Shown here one piece after another: positions 1 through 6,116 of a stretch of DNA of 6,640 nt. The stretch is from NCBI GenBank assembly GCA_001820675.1, contig MHQO01000025.1, forward strand, positions 8,240 through 14,879. Reading direction: 5' to 3'. Source of the stretch: Candidatus Sungbacteria bacterium RIFCSPLOWO2_01_FULL_47_10. GTDB lineage: Bacteria > Patescibacteriota > Minisyncoccia > Sungbacterales > GWA2-42-14. Each line of letters opens with the position of its first letter. Position 1 is the first letter of the stretch. Under the pieces are notes generated by a model. It did not search any database. It had not been told where the DNA came from and was given only the letters and a program-made list of their open reading frames with translations. A program made the translations under genes and the position numbers.

Positions 1-880
1 CCCCGGGAACGGTAACACGCTCCGGTATGCGGAAAATGAGGCCGGTTGATTTTGACTCAAAACGCGTTGTTCCGATCAGGACCTGCGGCGATGTCGAATA
101 TTCGTTATACACGGTAATAAAACCGCGCGCTTTGCTTTCCGTGTAACCCACGGTTTTTGCCTCAAAGACACGGTCGGGCGGCGTTGACGCTTTTGCTTCA
201 ACATACATTCCCGGCAGACGTTTTGAATTGAAATTGGGCGTCTGCGCTTTCGGGTCGACAGTAATCGTCAAGGGGGATACGGAAATCGTGGTAACGCGAG
301 TATGAATCACAATCTGTGCGTCAGCCATCATGAATAATACCGCCGCCGCAAGCATCAAAAAGAGAACGCCCGACCCAAAAACCGCTAATGCCCGCAATTT
401 TTTCGGATGCCATGAGCGGCCCGGGAGTTTCGAAAGAAAATATTCCTTTTCAGAAACGCCGTTCTGGCGGGGAGGCTGTTCTTTTTTCAAAAACGCCGAT
501 ACTCTTTCCGGTTTAATAACCGGACGAGCGGAGGGTGTTGGTGTCGGCGGACGAGATGCGGACGATGACTCGAGCGTGCGGCCTGTTGTAAAATCGGGGC
601 GAGAACCGGACATGTCGCGGAATTTTTTGGATTCGGAAACCGGCGGAGACGGCGACCGTACCGCGGAGGCGGGCGCGCGAGGAAATCGCGCATCTTGGAA
701 ATCAGGGGTTTCGATTTTTTTACCTGGTTTTGAAAGCCGTATCACGTTGCCGTTTTGGGAAATAACATCGCTTACGACCGGTGCGTCGGGCGTTTTCGCT
801 TTTTTTGAAAAATTAAAAACAGACTTTTTTACCCCAAAGCCCCCGCTTGCGTCTTCTTTTTTCTTGTTGAATATCGCCAT
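1..880 (-). CDS. Single-pass membrane protein with long Pro/Ser-rich cytoplasmic tail, partial (C-terminus off window)
   Basis: The frame is open from an ATG at 880 to the left edge, giving 293 residues. Residues 1-160 are polar and low in complexity. They start MAIFNKKKED, with a Pro/Ser/Thr-rich stretch at about 66-125 that is probably disordered. Residues about 163-185 (LRALAVFGSGVLFLMLAAAV) form one membrane helix after a basic stretch, so the tail should be cytoplasmic and the rest outside. The outer part looks beta-rich. Around 252-293 it has the pattern GFITVYNEYSTSPQ, TTRFES, IFR, VTVPG, which I associate with CPR surface proteins often annotated as baseplate-J-like; that link is from memory and tentative. 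It starts 34 bp after the PilM-like gene, so co-transcription is likely. By position it could replace PilN, but I see no PilN-type NLLP motif. No Shine-Dalgarno sequence precedes the ATG. The plus-strand reading of this DNA is a shadow. Confidence 0.75.
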   Translation of the reverse strand, partial: MAIFNKKKEDASGGFGVKKSVFNFSKKAKTPDAPVVSDVISQNGNVIRLSKPGKKIETPDFQDARFPRAPASAVRSPSPPVSESKKFRDMSGSRPDFTTGRTLESSSASRPPTPTPSARPVIKPERVSAFLKKEQPPRQNGVSEKEYFLSKLPGRSWHPKKLRALAVFGSGVLFLMLAAAVLFMMADAQIVIHTRVTTISVSPLTITVDPKAQTPNFNSKRLPGMYVEAKASTPPDRVFEAKTVGYTESKARGFITVYNEYSTSPQVLIGTTRFESKSTGLIFRIPERVTVPG

Positions 881-914
881 ATTCAGCACAAACGGCAATC
901 ACGCACACAATAAA

Positions 915-2072
915 CTAATCCAACACATATGAATAGTATATCAGCGACAAGAAAGAAACTTCGTTAAATCCGGACAACTTCGTTATGTCCAGCATATTGT
1001 GGGAAATTTTTTCGGCTGAAAGAAATGAGACGGCGGTCTTTTCTCTCCATGAGACTCCCGCGGTCCATTCCCCCTCCTTCAAGAAATCCTGAATTTCCGA
1101 AATGTAAAGCCCGCCACCGAATGCATACACGCTCGCAGGAAGAATGAAATGCGCATTTGATGAAATTGACGCCACAAATTCATCCTTCCATCCCCTGATC
1201 CCTTTTTCAAACGCGCCCTTGATCTTTGCGGAAACGGATGCCGGAAGCACCTGGTCTTCGTACTGACGCTTGATATTGTCTGCTTCGATATACCCCACGC
1301 CGAGCGCGTCGGAAACGATTTTTGTAAAATGATACCCTCCAATCGGAAAGCGATGAATCGTGCGGATCCTTTCTCCTTCAACCAGGGACATTTCCGTTGC
1401 TTTCGCGCCGACATCTACGAAAAACGCATCTGAAACTTTCAGAATCTTCGGAAGGGAAAAAGCGTTGACGAATTGATTGGAAACGAATCGCAGCGGGATT
1501 CCGCCGAGAACATCTTTTATGGTCTTAAACTGATCCCAGTGCGCTTTTTTCATGTATGACGCAAATATCAGGATTTCCACGGAATCACCCTGGATATCGC
1601 CGGACAAATCTTTTATCTCATAGCCATTTACAAGCGTTCTCAGGGGGAATGAATCAATAAGGACCGAATCAGAATTGCCGGACGAAAAATCATCCCTTCC
1701 TTTCATGAAAATTTCTCCGACTTCGGTCTCGGTGAGCTGCTTGTTTTTGTGGGGCCGACCCGCCTTAATGGAATGAATGGAATTTTCAAGAAAATCTCCC
1801 GACACCCCCGCGACAACCTTTGATGGAACGCGATGAAGTTCCTTGATGATCTGAAAAAGCTCTTCGCGGATGTAACTGTTGATGAATTTTATGAGGTCGG
1901 CGGGCTCTTCGCGCAAGGGATATTGCGAAACCATCTTTTTAATAATGATGAGATTCTGCCCCCGTTTTTCAAAAAGAACCGTCTTGATGGACATAGAACC
2001 AATATCAATCGCCACCCGGATATCGGGGGCGGCTTTCGGAAAAAAATTCCTGAATATATCTCTCAATGCCAT
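915..2072 (-). CDS. PilM/FtsA-like actin-fold ATPase (type IV pilus assembly PilM-like)
   Basis: This is a 385-residue cytoplasmic protein of the FtsA/PilM branch of the actin/Hsp70 ATPase superfamily. In the numbering from the ATG at 2072, phosphate-1 motif is AIDIGSMSIKTVLF (21-34), phosphate-2 is FFVDVGAKATEM (217-228) and the adenosine motif is YAFGGGLY (316-323). GGYHFT (245-250) and the following helix with EADNIKRQY resemble the FtsA/PilM signature. Residues about 85-170 fit the inserted SHS2-like subdomain. An N-terminal amphipathic helix (ALRDIFRNFF) precedes the fold, as in PilM. Length suits PilM (about 350-380) rather than the longer FtsA. In pili, PilM binds the cytoplasmic tail of PilN; here the next gene also encodes a tailed membrane protein. 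The start at 2072 is chosen because the -10 box ends 7 nt upstream; the ATG at 2081 overlaps that box and the GTG at 2132 lies upstream of the promoter. The stop is TAG. Confidence 0.82.
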   Translation of the reverse strand: MALRDIFRNFFPKAAPDIRVAIDIGSMSIKTVLFEKRGQNLIIIKKMVSQYPLREEPADLIKFINSYIREELFQIIKELHRVPSKVVAGVSGDFLENSIHSIKAGRPHKNKQLTETEVGEIFMKGRDDFSSGNSDSVLIDSFPLRTLVNGYEIKDLSGDIQGDSVEILIFASYMKKAHWDQFKTIKDVLGGIPLRFVSNQFVNAFSLPKILKVSDAFFVDVGAKATEMSLVEGERIRTIHRFPIGGYHFTKIVSDALGVGYIEADNIKRQYEDQVLPASVSAKIKGAFEKGIRGWKDEFVASISSNAHFILPASVYAFGGGLYISEIQDFLKEGEWTAGVSWREKTAVSFLSAEKISHNMLDITKLSGFNEVSFLSLIYYSYVLD

Positions 2073-2079
2073 TATTTCC

Positions 2080-2107
2080 ATTATATACCAAATCCGCAGG
2101 CATTCAA
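2080..2107 (-). promoter_or_regulatory. Sigma70-type promoter of the pilM-like gene, near-leaderless
   Basis: On the minus strand, TTGAAT (2102-2107) and a perfect TATAAT (2080-2085) are separated by 16 nt. The -10 box ends 7 nt before the ATG at 2072, so transcription should begin at or next to the start codon. There is only a weak GGA before the ATG. The -35 box overlaps the T-tract of the preceding terminator by two bases. Confidence 0.65.
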
Positions 2108-2128
2108 AAGGCCGCGATGAGTCGCGGC
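2106..2128 (-). terminator. Rho-independent terminator downstream of alaS
   Basis: GCCGCGA (2111-2117) and TCGCGGC (2122-2128) form a perfect 7-bp GC-rich stem with a 4-nt loop. In the minus direction the stem is followed by CTTTT. It lies about 30 bp after the alaS stop codon. The T-tract is short, so termination may be incomplete, allowing some read-through into the pilM-like gene. Confidence 0.6.
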
Positions 2129-2158
2129 GCACGGCAATTCAAGCCATCGGCGACGGCC

Positions 2159-4003
2159 TTATTCAACCGTCGCGCGGATTCTTCGAACGCCCGCAGAGGA
2201 TGATTCTTCTTTTATAATTTTAAATCTGCCAATCTCGCCCGTATGCTCAACATGCGGGCCTCCGCAGAACTCTTTTGAAAGTTCTTCACCCGTTTTCGGA
2301 TCATACGCGGTATATATACTCACGCGGCGAGGGTATTTTTCCTTGAAAAAATGCAGAGCCCCGGACTGAATCGCCTTTTTGTAATCCATTTCTTCTCGCT
2401 TCACGGTCAAATTCTTTTGTATGGCATCATGTACCGCGTCCTCAATATTCTTTAGTTCTTCCGGAGTTAATTTTCTCGGAAACGTGAAATCAAAACGCGT
2501 CCGCTCGGCGGTAATATCCGACCCGTCCTGACGGACATCCTGCCCGAGGACTTTTCGCAGGGCGGCATTCAGCAAATGCGTTGCCGTATGAAGCCGCGTT
2601 ACTATTTTTACTTCCTCCTCATTTGCCGCTTTTAGCTCGCCGGTATTCAGCACAAGGCCGTGTCCTCCGAATTTTTTCTCCTGCCCCGCGCGGGAGATTT
2701 CACGATGTTTTTCCCTCGCTATTTCAAATTCGCTATCATCAACCTCAACAATATGCCCTCCTTTTCTTGCCAAATCTTTTATAATATCAAGTGTTAGTCC
2801 AAAACTCTGATGAAAATAAAAAGCATCGTCACCTGAAATTCTCTTTACGATATGAACTTCTAGCGAACGGCCAGGAATAATTCTTTGAACATTCATTTCA
2901 GGAAATTTATTAAAAAATTCACGAATGCCCGTCTTTAAAGTTCTCCCAAATTTTTCCATTTCTGCGCCAAACTCACTCTTAATAATTGCTTCTCTCTCAG
3001 GCATATTAAAATAATCAGAAAAAACACCGTATTTCTTTATTACGAACGGAACTCTGTCCAATAGAGAGTTTTGAGAGAATCCAAGAAGTTGTGTTTGCAC
3101 TATAGCCCGCCGCATCAAACGCCTTAAAATATACCCCGCACCCTTATTTGAGGAACGAACACCGTCGGCTAATAAGAATATTATAGCGCGCATATGATCG
3201 GCTATTATACGCCCCCCTCTTTGGTTATTACCCATAAGAAAAAGCAGAAATGGTTCTAAAAATAAATCTGTTTCAAAAATATTTTTCTTCTTTTGCGCTA
3301 TCATCACCAGCCGCTCAAAACCCATTCCGGTATCAACGCCGGGGGTTCTCAATTTTTCCAGTTTTTTGCCGGAATTTCCGCTTAAAAGCTCCTCGCGAGA
3401 ACCTGAAAAAAAGAACTCATTGAAAACCAGATTCCATACTTCAATATCTTTGCCTTCGGCGTTTTTGCAATAAATTTCCGTTGTGGGGCCGCAAGGGCCC
3501 GAAGTGCCTGTCGGACCCCAAAAAACGTCTTCCATGCCCTCCTCTTTAACCACCAACTCTGGAGCAAGCGACTGCCATATTTTTTTTGATACCTCGTCTT
3601 TAGGAACTCCTATATCATCTTTGCCCTCGAAAATGGTCACATAAGAAATTTCAAGTCCCATTTCTTTGGTGATGAAATCATAAGCATATTCAATGGCTTC
3701 TTTTTTAAAATATCCTCCGAACGAAAAATTGCCGAGCATTTCAAAAAAGGTAAGGTGAGATTCATCGCCAACCTCGTCTATGTCGCTTGTTCTAAAACTT
3801 TTTTGAACCGAGGCCGTATTAAGGGTCCCAAAATCTTTCGTGGCGTCCGCTTCGCCAGTATAATATTTTTTAAACTGCTGCATTCCCGCAGTTGTCAAAA
3901 GAACCGATGGGTCATCAGGAATAAGGGAAGATGAAGGCACGACCGCATGCCCTCTTTTTTCAAAAAATTGAAGGAATTTTTTCCGTATCTCTTTTGCTTC
4001 CAT
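2159..4003 (-). CDS. alaS: Alanyl-tRNA synthetase, short form without C-Ala domain
   Basis: This class II synthetase joins alanine to tRNA-Ala in the cytoplasm. The catalytic core is intact: N-terminal AlaRS start EIRKKFLQFF, motif 2 region TFFEMLGNFSFGGYFK (85-100), WGPTGTSGPCGP (162-173), VDTGMGFERL (223-232) and motif 3 GAGYILRRLMRRA (288-300). The tRNA-recognition helices fill about 235-450. The editing domain, which hydrolyses mischarged Ser/Gly-tRNA, has its zinc ligands: H472 and H476 in HTATH, C580 and H584 in CGGPH. The protein ends at 614, just after SSSAGVRRIRATVE, whereas typical bacterial AlaRS has about 875 residues with a C-terminal DHHA1/C-Ala domain. The stop codon is followed by a terminator and then another gene, so the domain is absent rather than cut by the window. 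No Shine-Dalgarno sequence is visible before the ATG at 4003. Base composition dips in the middle third. Confidence 0.97.
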   Translation of the reverse strand: MEAKEIRKKFLQFFEKRGHAVVPSSSLIPDDPSVLLTTAGMQQFKKYYTGEADATKDFGTLNTASVQKSFRTSDIDEVGDESHLTFFEMLGNFSFGGYFKKEAIEYAYDFITKEMGLEISYVTIFEGKDDIGVPKDEVSKKIWQSLAPELVVKEEGMEDVFWGPTGTSGPCGPTTEIYCKNAEGKDIEVWNLVFNEFFFSGSREELLSGNSGKKLEKLRTPGVDTGMGFERLVMIAQKKKNIFETDLFLEPFLLFLMGNNQRGGRIIADHMRAIIFLLADGVRSSNKGAGYILRRLMRRAIVQTQLLGFSQNSLLDRVPFVIKKYGVFSDYFNMPEREAIIKSEFGAEMEKFGRTLKTGIREFFNKFPEMNVQRIIPGRSLEVHIVKRISGDDAFYFHQSFGLTLDIIKDLARKGGHIVEVDDSEFEIAREKHREISRAGQEKKFGGHGLVLNTGELKAANEEEVKIVTRLHTATHLLNAALRKVLGQDVRQDGSDITAERTRFDFTFPRKLTPEELKNIEDAVHDAIQKNLTVKREEMDYKKAIQSGALHFFKEKYPRRVSIYTAYDPKTGEELSKEFCGGPHVEHTGEIGRFKIIKEESSSAGVRRIRATVE

Positions 4004-4017
4004 ACTGTAGAATCAAA

Positions 4018-4046
4018 ATTAAACGCAAGATACTACGAATTACGAA
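4018..4046 (-). promoter_or_regulatory. Possible weak promoter of alaS
   Basis: On the minus strand, TTTAAT (4018-4023, five of six to TATAAT) lies 17 nt from TTCGTA (4041-4046, three of six to TTGACA). It would give a leader of only about 8 nt, consistent with the missing Shine-Dalgarno sequence. The -35 candidate sits inside one arm of the outer inverted repeat. This is a guess from spacing; no better candidate is visible. Confidence 0.3.
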
Positions 4047-4149
4047 ACTCGTTTTTTCTGTCATTCCGGCGAATGCCGGAATCCAGACTTTAACATTTAA
4101 TCTGGATTCCTGCTTCCGCAGGAATGACAATTCTGGCGTTTCGTAATTC
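4037..4149. repeat. Nested palindromic repeat (MITE/REP-like) between alaS and mnmA
   Basis: The core (4060-4128) has two 28-nt arms, 4060-4087 and 4101-4128, as inverted repeats matching at 24 of 28 positions around a 13-nt AT-rich spacer. Each arm is itself a hairpin with a perfect 8-bp stem: ATTCCGGC/GCCGGAAT (4063-4082) and ATTCCTGC/GCAGGAAT (4106-4125). The arms follow the pattern GTCATTCCnGC....GCnGGAATCCAG, which resembles intergenic palindromes dispersed through many bacterial genomes. Outside the core, a 12-bp perfect inverted repeat, GAATTACGAAAC (4037-4048) and GTTTCGTAATTC (4138-4149), is centred on nearly the same point. It encodes no protein. Copy number cannot be judged from one window. 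Confidence 0.75.
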
Positions 4150-4248
4150 ACAGCAAGATATCAAACGCAATATTAAACGTATAGTGTGTTTATTGTTGCG
4201 TAATCGTTTGCGTTTATCATTGCTTCTACAATTTAGCAGATTTTTTCC
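4150..4248. other. AT-rich gene-free spacer with short repeated words
   Basis: No plausible gene is seen here. Words shared across the palindrome include AAACGCAA (4021-4028 and 4163-4170, with its inverse at 4208-4215), GCAAGATA (4025-4032 and 4153-4160) and ATTAAACG (4018-4025 and 4172-4179). They may be traces of duplication around an insertion, or chance in AT-rich DNA. Together with the palindrome and the mnmA terminator it makes up the 328-bp gap between alaS and mnmA. Confidence 0.5.
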
Positions 4249-4305
4249 AAAAATAAAAGCCGCGCTGTCCATATTCCGCATTTGTGCGGAACGAGCGCGC
4301 GGCTT
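4249..4305 (-). terminator. Structured rho-independent terminator of mnmA
   Basis: An outer 9-bp stem pairs AAGCCGCGC (4257-4265) with GCGCGGCTT (4297-4305). It encloses a second perfect 7-bp hairpin, TTCCGCA/TGCGGAA (4274-4291), with a 4-nt loop. In the minus direction the structure runs into TTTTATTTTT (4249-4258), typical of intrinsic termination. It begins 26 bp after the mnmA stop codon. The plus direction has no T-run, so it acts for mnmA only. Confidence 0.82.
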
Positions 4306-4331
4306 GATTCATAATTCTGTATTCTTCATTC

Positions 4332-5513
4332 TTAATTTACGATTGTTCCTCCCCCCAGAACCATCTCTCCGTCATAGAGAACGCACGCCTGCCCGAGAGC
4401 GGGAGCCGTCTGCGGCTCATCAAAAACAACGTGCATTTCGTCATCACCGACGAGTTCCGCGCGTAACGGCGCCGCTTTCGATGGCGTCCGAATCTTCCCC
4501 AAACACCGGAGGGGAAAGGATGGTTTCTCTTCGACAAGCCAGTTCAGGTTGCGAACGACGACTCTTGAAGAAGCCGGTTGAGCCGAGGCCACAGACAAAC
4601 TGTTTGTGGAAATATTTCTTCCGACAACATATTTCCGGCCGTTGCCGCCCGGAACGCCGAATCCGTCTTTAAAGCCCACTTTCTGACCGATGGTCGCCGC
4701 ATAAAGCATAACGCCGTTATGCGTTCCGACCTCCTGACCCTGCTCATCGAAAATTGGGCCCGGGCTGAAAACCTTGCCGCGCCTCGCTCCTTCGGCCCGC
4801 AATAATTCATCAAGCGTAAACTTTGCGGGGTCGGTATCCTTTTCCGACTGCCGCTTTGCGACAAAACACCAATCTCTGCTTGAGCGCTTGTCCTGAATCT
4901 TCTTCGGGATCCCGAACTCGCGCGCCATCGCGCGGACCTCGGCGTCTTTCAGAAATTCGCCGACCGGAAAAAGCGTGCGCGCCAAGACATCCCGCTTTGT
5001 TGTGCCCAAAAAATATGATTGATCCTTGTTCGGGTCCTTCCCGACAAGCAGTCGAAACGGATTATCGCGCCTGCGCACATGGTGGCCCGTCGCAATTGAG
5101 CGGGCGCCGAGTCGGTTGAGGGCATACTCCGCGAATATGCCGAACTTTATCCGGTCGTTACACGACATGTCGGGGTTCGGAGTGGCGCCCAGAAAATACT
5201 GATCGAATGCAGGACCGAACACCGCGTCATACACAATCTTTTCCCAGTAGAGCGGAAAAAATTCGATGCCGTAGTGGTCGGCAATTTCTTTTGCATCCTG
5301 CATCTCGAATCGCTCGCGGCACTCGACCGCCTCATCCGGCTCCGGCGCCCACAGCTTGAATCGAAACGCCTTCATGCGCTCTCTCGGATATCCCCGCCTC
5401 ATAAGCAGTTCCGGAACGATTGAGGAATCAATTCCCGCAGACAATAAAACCGCCACATCGGTATCGGCAGCGTTTTTCAAGGATCTTCCGGTTTGTAACA
5501 TTCGTTCGACCAT
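4332..5513 (-). CDS. mnmA: tRNA-specific 2-thiouridylase MnmA
   Basis: MnmA adenylates and then thiolates the wobble U34 of tRNA-Lys, -Glu and -Gln (s2U34), using sulfur relayed from a cysteine desulfurase. The 393-residue protein has the N-type PP-loop SAGIDSS (25-31), where most relatives have SGGVDSS. TPNPDMSCN (111-119) carries D115 and the first catalytic cysteine C118; SSRDWCFV (211-218) carries the second, C216. ATGHHVRR (141-148), DQSYFLG (164-170) and GTHNGVMLYAATIGQ (263-277) are also family hallmarks. The C-terminal beta-barrel ends FDEPQ...ALGQACVLYDGEMVLGGG (364-389), as expected. About 12 residues precede the usual N-terminus. The ATG at 5513 is supported by GGAGG 9 nt upstream and by a good promoter. 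It is a single-gene transcript with its own terminator, divergent from the small membrane protein. Confidence 0.95.
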   Translation of the reverse strand: MVERMLQTGRSLKNAADTDVAVLLSAGIDSSIVPELLMRRGYPRERMKAFRFKLWAPEPDEAVECRERFEMQDAKEIADHYGIEFFPLYWEKIVYDAVFGPAFDQYFLGATPNPDMSCNDRIKFGIFAEYALNRLGARSIATGHHVRRRDNPFRLLVGKDPNKDQSYFLGTTKRDVLARTLFPVGEFLKDAEVRAMAREFGIPKKIQDKRSSRDWCFVAKRQSEKDTDPAKFTLDELLRAEGARRGKVFSPGPIFDEQGQEVGTHNGVMLYAATIGQKVGFKDGFGVPGGNGRKYVVGRNISTNSLSVASAQPASSRVVVRNLNWLVEEKPSFPLRCLGKIRTPSKAAPLRAELVGDDEMHVVFDEPQTAPALGQACVLYDGEMVLGGGTIVN

Positions 5514-5522
5514 TGTTAGACC

Positions 5523-5527
5523 CCTCC
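5523..5527 (-). promoter_or_regulatory. Ribosome binding site of mnmA
   Basis: The minus strand reads GGAGG, 9 nt before the ATG at 5513. This is the clearest Shine-Dalgarno sequence in the window and fixes the mnmA start, excluding the in-frame ATG four codons further in. Confidence 0.75.
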
Positions 5528-5572
5528 GTTGCTCTTTCCTTGTTTTATGGAATAAGAGCCGTCATTGTTAAA

Positions 5573-5601
5573 ATTATATCATAACTCTTGCATTTTGTCC
5601 A
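5573..5601 (-). promoter_or_regulatory. Sigma70-type promoter of mnmA
   Basis: TGGACA (5596-5601, five of six to TTGACA) and a perfect TATAAT (5573-5578) lie on the minus strand with the ideal 17-nt spacer. The expected leader is about 50 nt and includes the GGAGG site. On the plus strand of the same 151-bp intergenic stretch I find no comparable promoter for the divergent gene. Confidence 0.75.
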
Positions 5602-5664
5602 TAAATCGGGTACTGTCAAGAAAGACGAAAGCTCCTTGCAAAACCAAGAAAAAACGAGGGAAAC

Positions 5665-6045
5665 ATGACAACGGAAAAAACAGTTCCTGTGTCGGCAGAC
5701 AATCCATATTATCCGTTTACTGCCCGGGTTGTTCTTGCAGTCCTTTCTCTTGCAATCGCGGCGGCAAGTATTGTTGTCGGGTTTCAGATCAAGAACATGA
5801 CGGCAGGAATGATTCTGGGAACATGGGGGCTTGCATATATGTATTATTTGCAATTCAGAGAAAGGCGTGGGCCACGCAAAATGTTGAGTATTTCGCTTGC
5901 GGTCAGTTTTGCGCTGCTCTTCTTTGCAATCGGAGTTTCCGGAATCGTCGTTGGTATGATTACCGCATACGGAGCCGTGCTTTTTACCATGCTTGCCATG
6001 TCGTTCGTCGGCGTCATCGTTCTTTCATTCAAGAAAGCGTTATAG
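5665..6045 (+). CDS. Small integral membrane protein, four predicted helices, unknown function
   Basis: I do not recognise the family. The 126-residue product has a short polar N-terminus (MTTEKTVPVSADNPYYPF) and four hydrophobic stretches: about 20-42, 45-64, 73-97 and 98-122. A basic loop RERRGPRK (65-72) separates helices 2 and 3, which places this loop in the cytoplasm by the positive-inside rule, and puts both ends there too (C-terminus FKKAL). There is no signal peptide, cysteine pair or charged residue inside the helices to suggest transport or catalysis. GAGGG (5656-5660) four nucleotides before the ATG supports the start. It is the only plus-strand gene here, divergent from mnmA and convergent with the queuosine-salvage gene. 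Longer overlapping frames on both strands lack hydrophobic or family patterns and are shadows. Confidence 0.8.
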   Translation: MTTEKTVPVSADNPYYPFTARVVLAVLSLAIAAASIVVGFQIKNMTAGMILGTWGLAYMYYLQFRERRGPRKMLSISLAVSFALLFFAIGVSGIVVGMITAYGAVLFTMLAMSFVGVIVLSFKKAL

Positions 6046-6078
6046 AGGGCGTCAGGCGTTCCCGGCCGCAGTATAAAC

Positions 6079-6108
6079 AAAAAAAATCCGCGAGTGTTTC
6101 GCGGATTT
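6079..6108 (-). terminator. Convergent-gene terminator, strong on minus strand
   Basis: AAATCCGCGA (6084-6093) and TCGCGGATTT (6099-6108) form a perfect 10-bp stem with a 5-nt loop. On the minus strand it is followed by an unbroken T-run (A-run 6079-6086 on plus), so it ends the queuosine-salvage transcript just past its stop codon. On the plus strand the stem is followed only by ACTGTTTTC, so it may also stop the 5665-6045 transcript, less efficiently. Confidence 0.85.
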
Positions 6109-6116
6109 ACTGTTTT

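Noticed and set aside
330..932. 200-codon plus-strand open frame
   Set aside because: It is the reverse complement of the minus-strand membrane protein gene (1-880), which has a coherent tail-helix-beta layout. The plus reading has no domain pattern.
2072..2132. Longer N-terminus of the PilM-like protein from GTG at 2132
   Set aside because: It would start inside the terminator stem region and upstream of the promoter. The extra residues do not resemble the family.
2140..2160. Inverted repeat GCCGTCG/CGATGGC just after the alaS stop
   Set aside because: The loop is about one base and the stem has a G:T mismatch. The neighbouring hairpin at 2111-2128 is the better terminator.
3960..4281. Short open frames across the alaS-mnmA gap on both strands
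   Set aside because: They are created by the palindromic repeat (readings such as SFLRKQESR and IPAFAGMTE are typical spurious translations of this repeat type).
4124..4672. 182-codon plus-strand open frame
   Set aside because: It runs through the palindrome, the mnmA terminator and antisense to the mnmA C-terminus, with Arg/Pro-rich shadow composition.
5588..5616. Possible plus-strand promoter TTGCAT-N17-TACTGT for the 5665 gene
   Set aside because: Only three of six bases match in each box, which is no better than chance.
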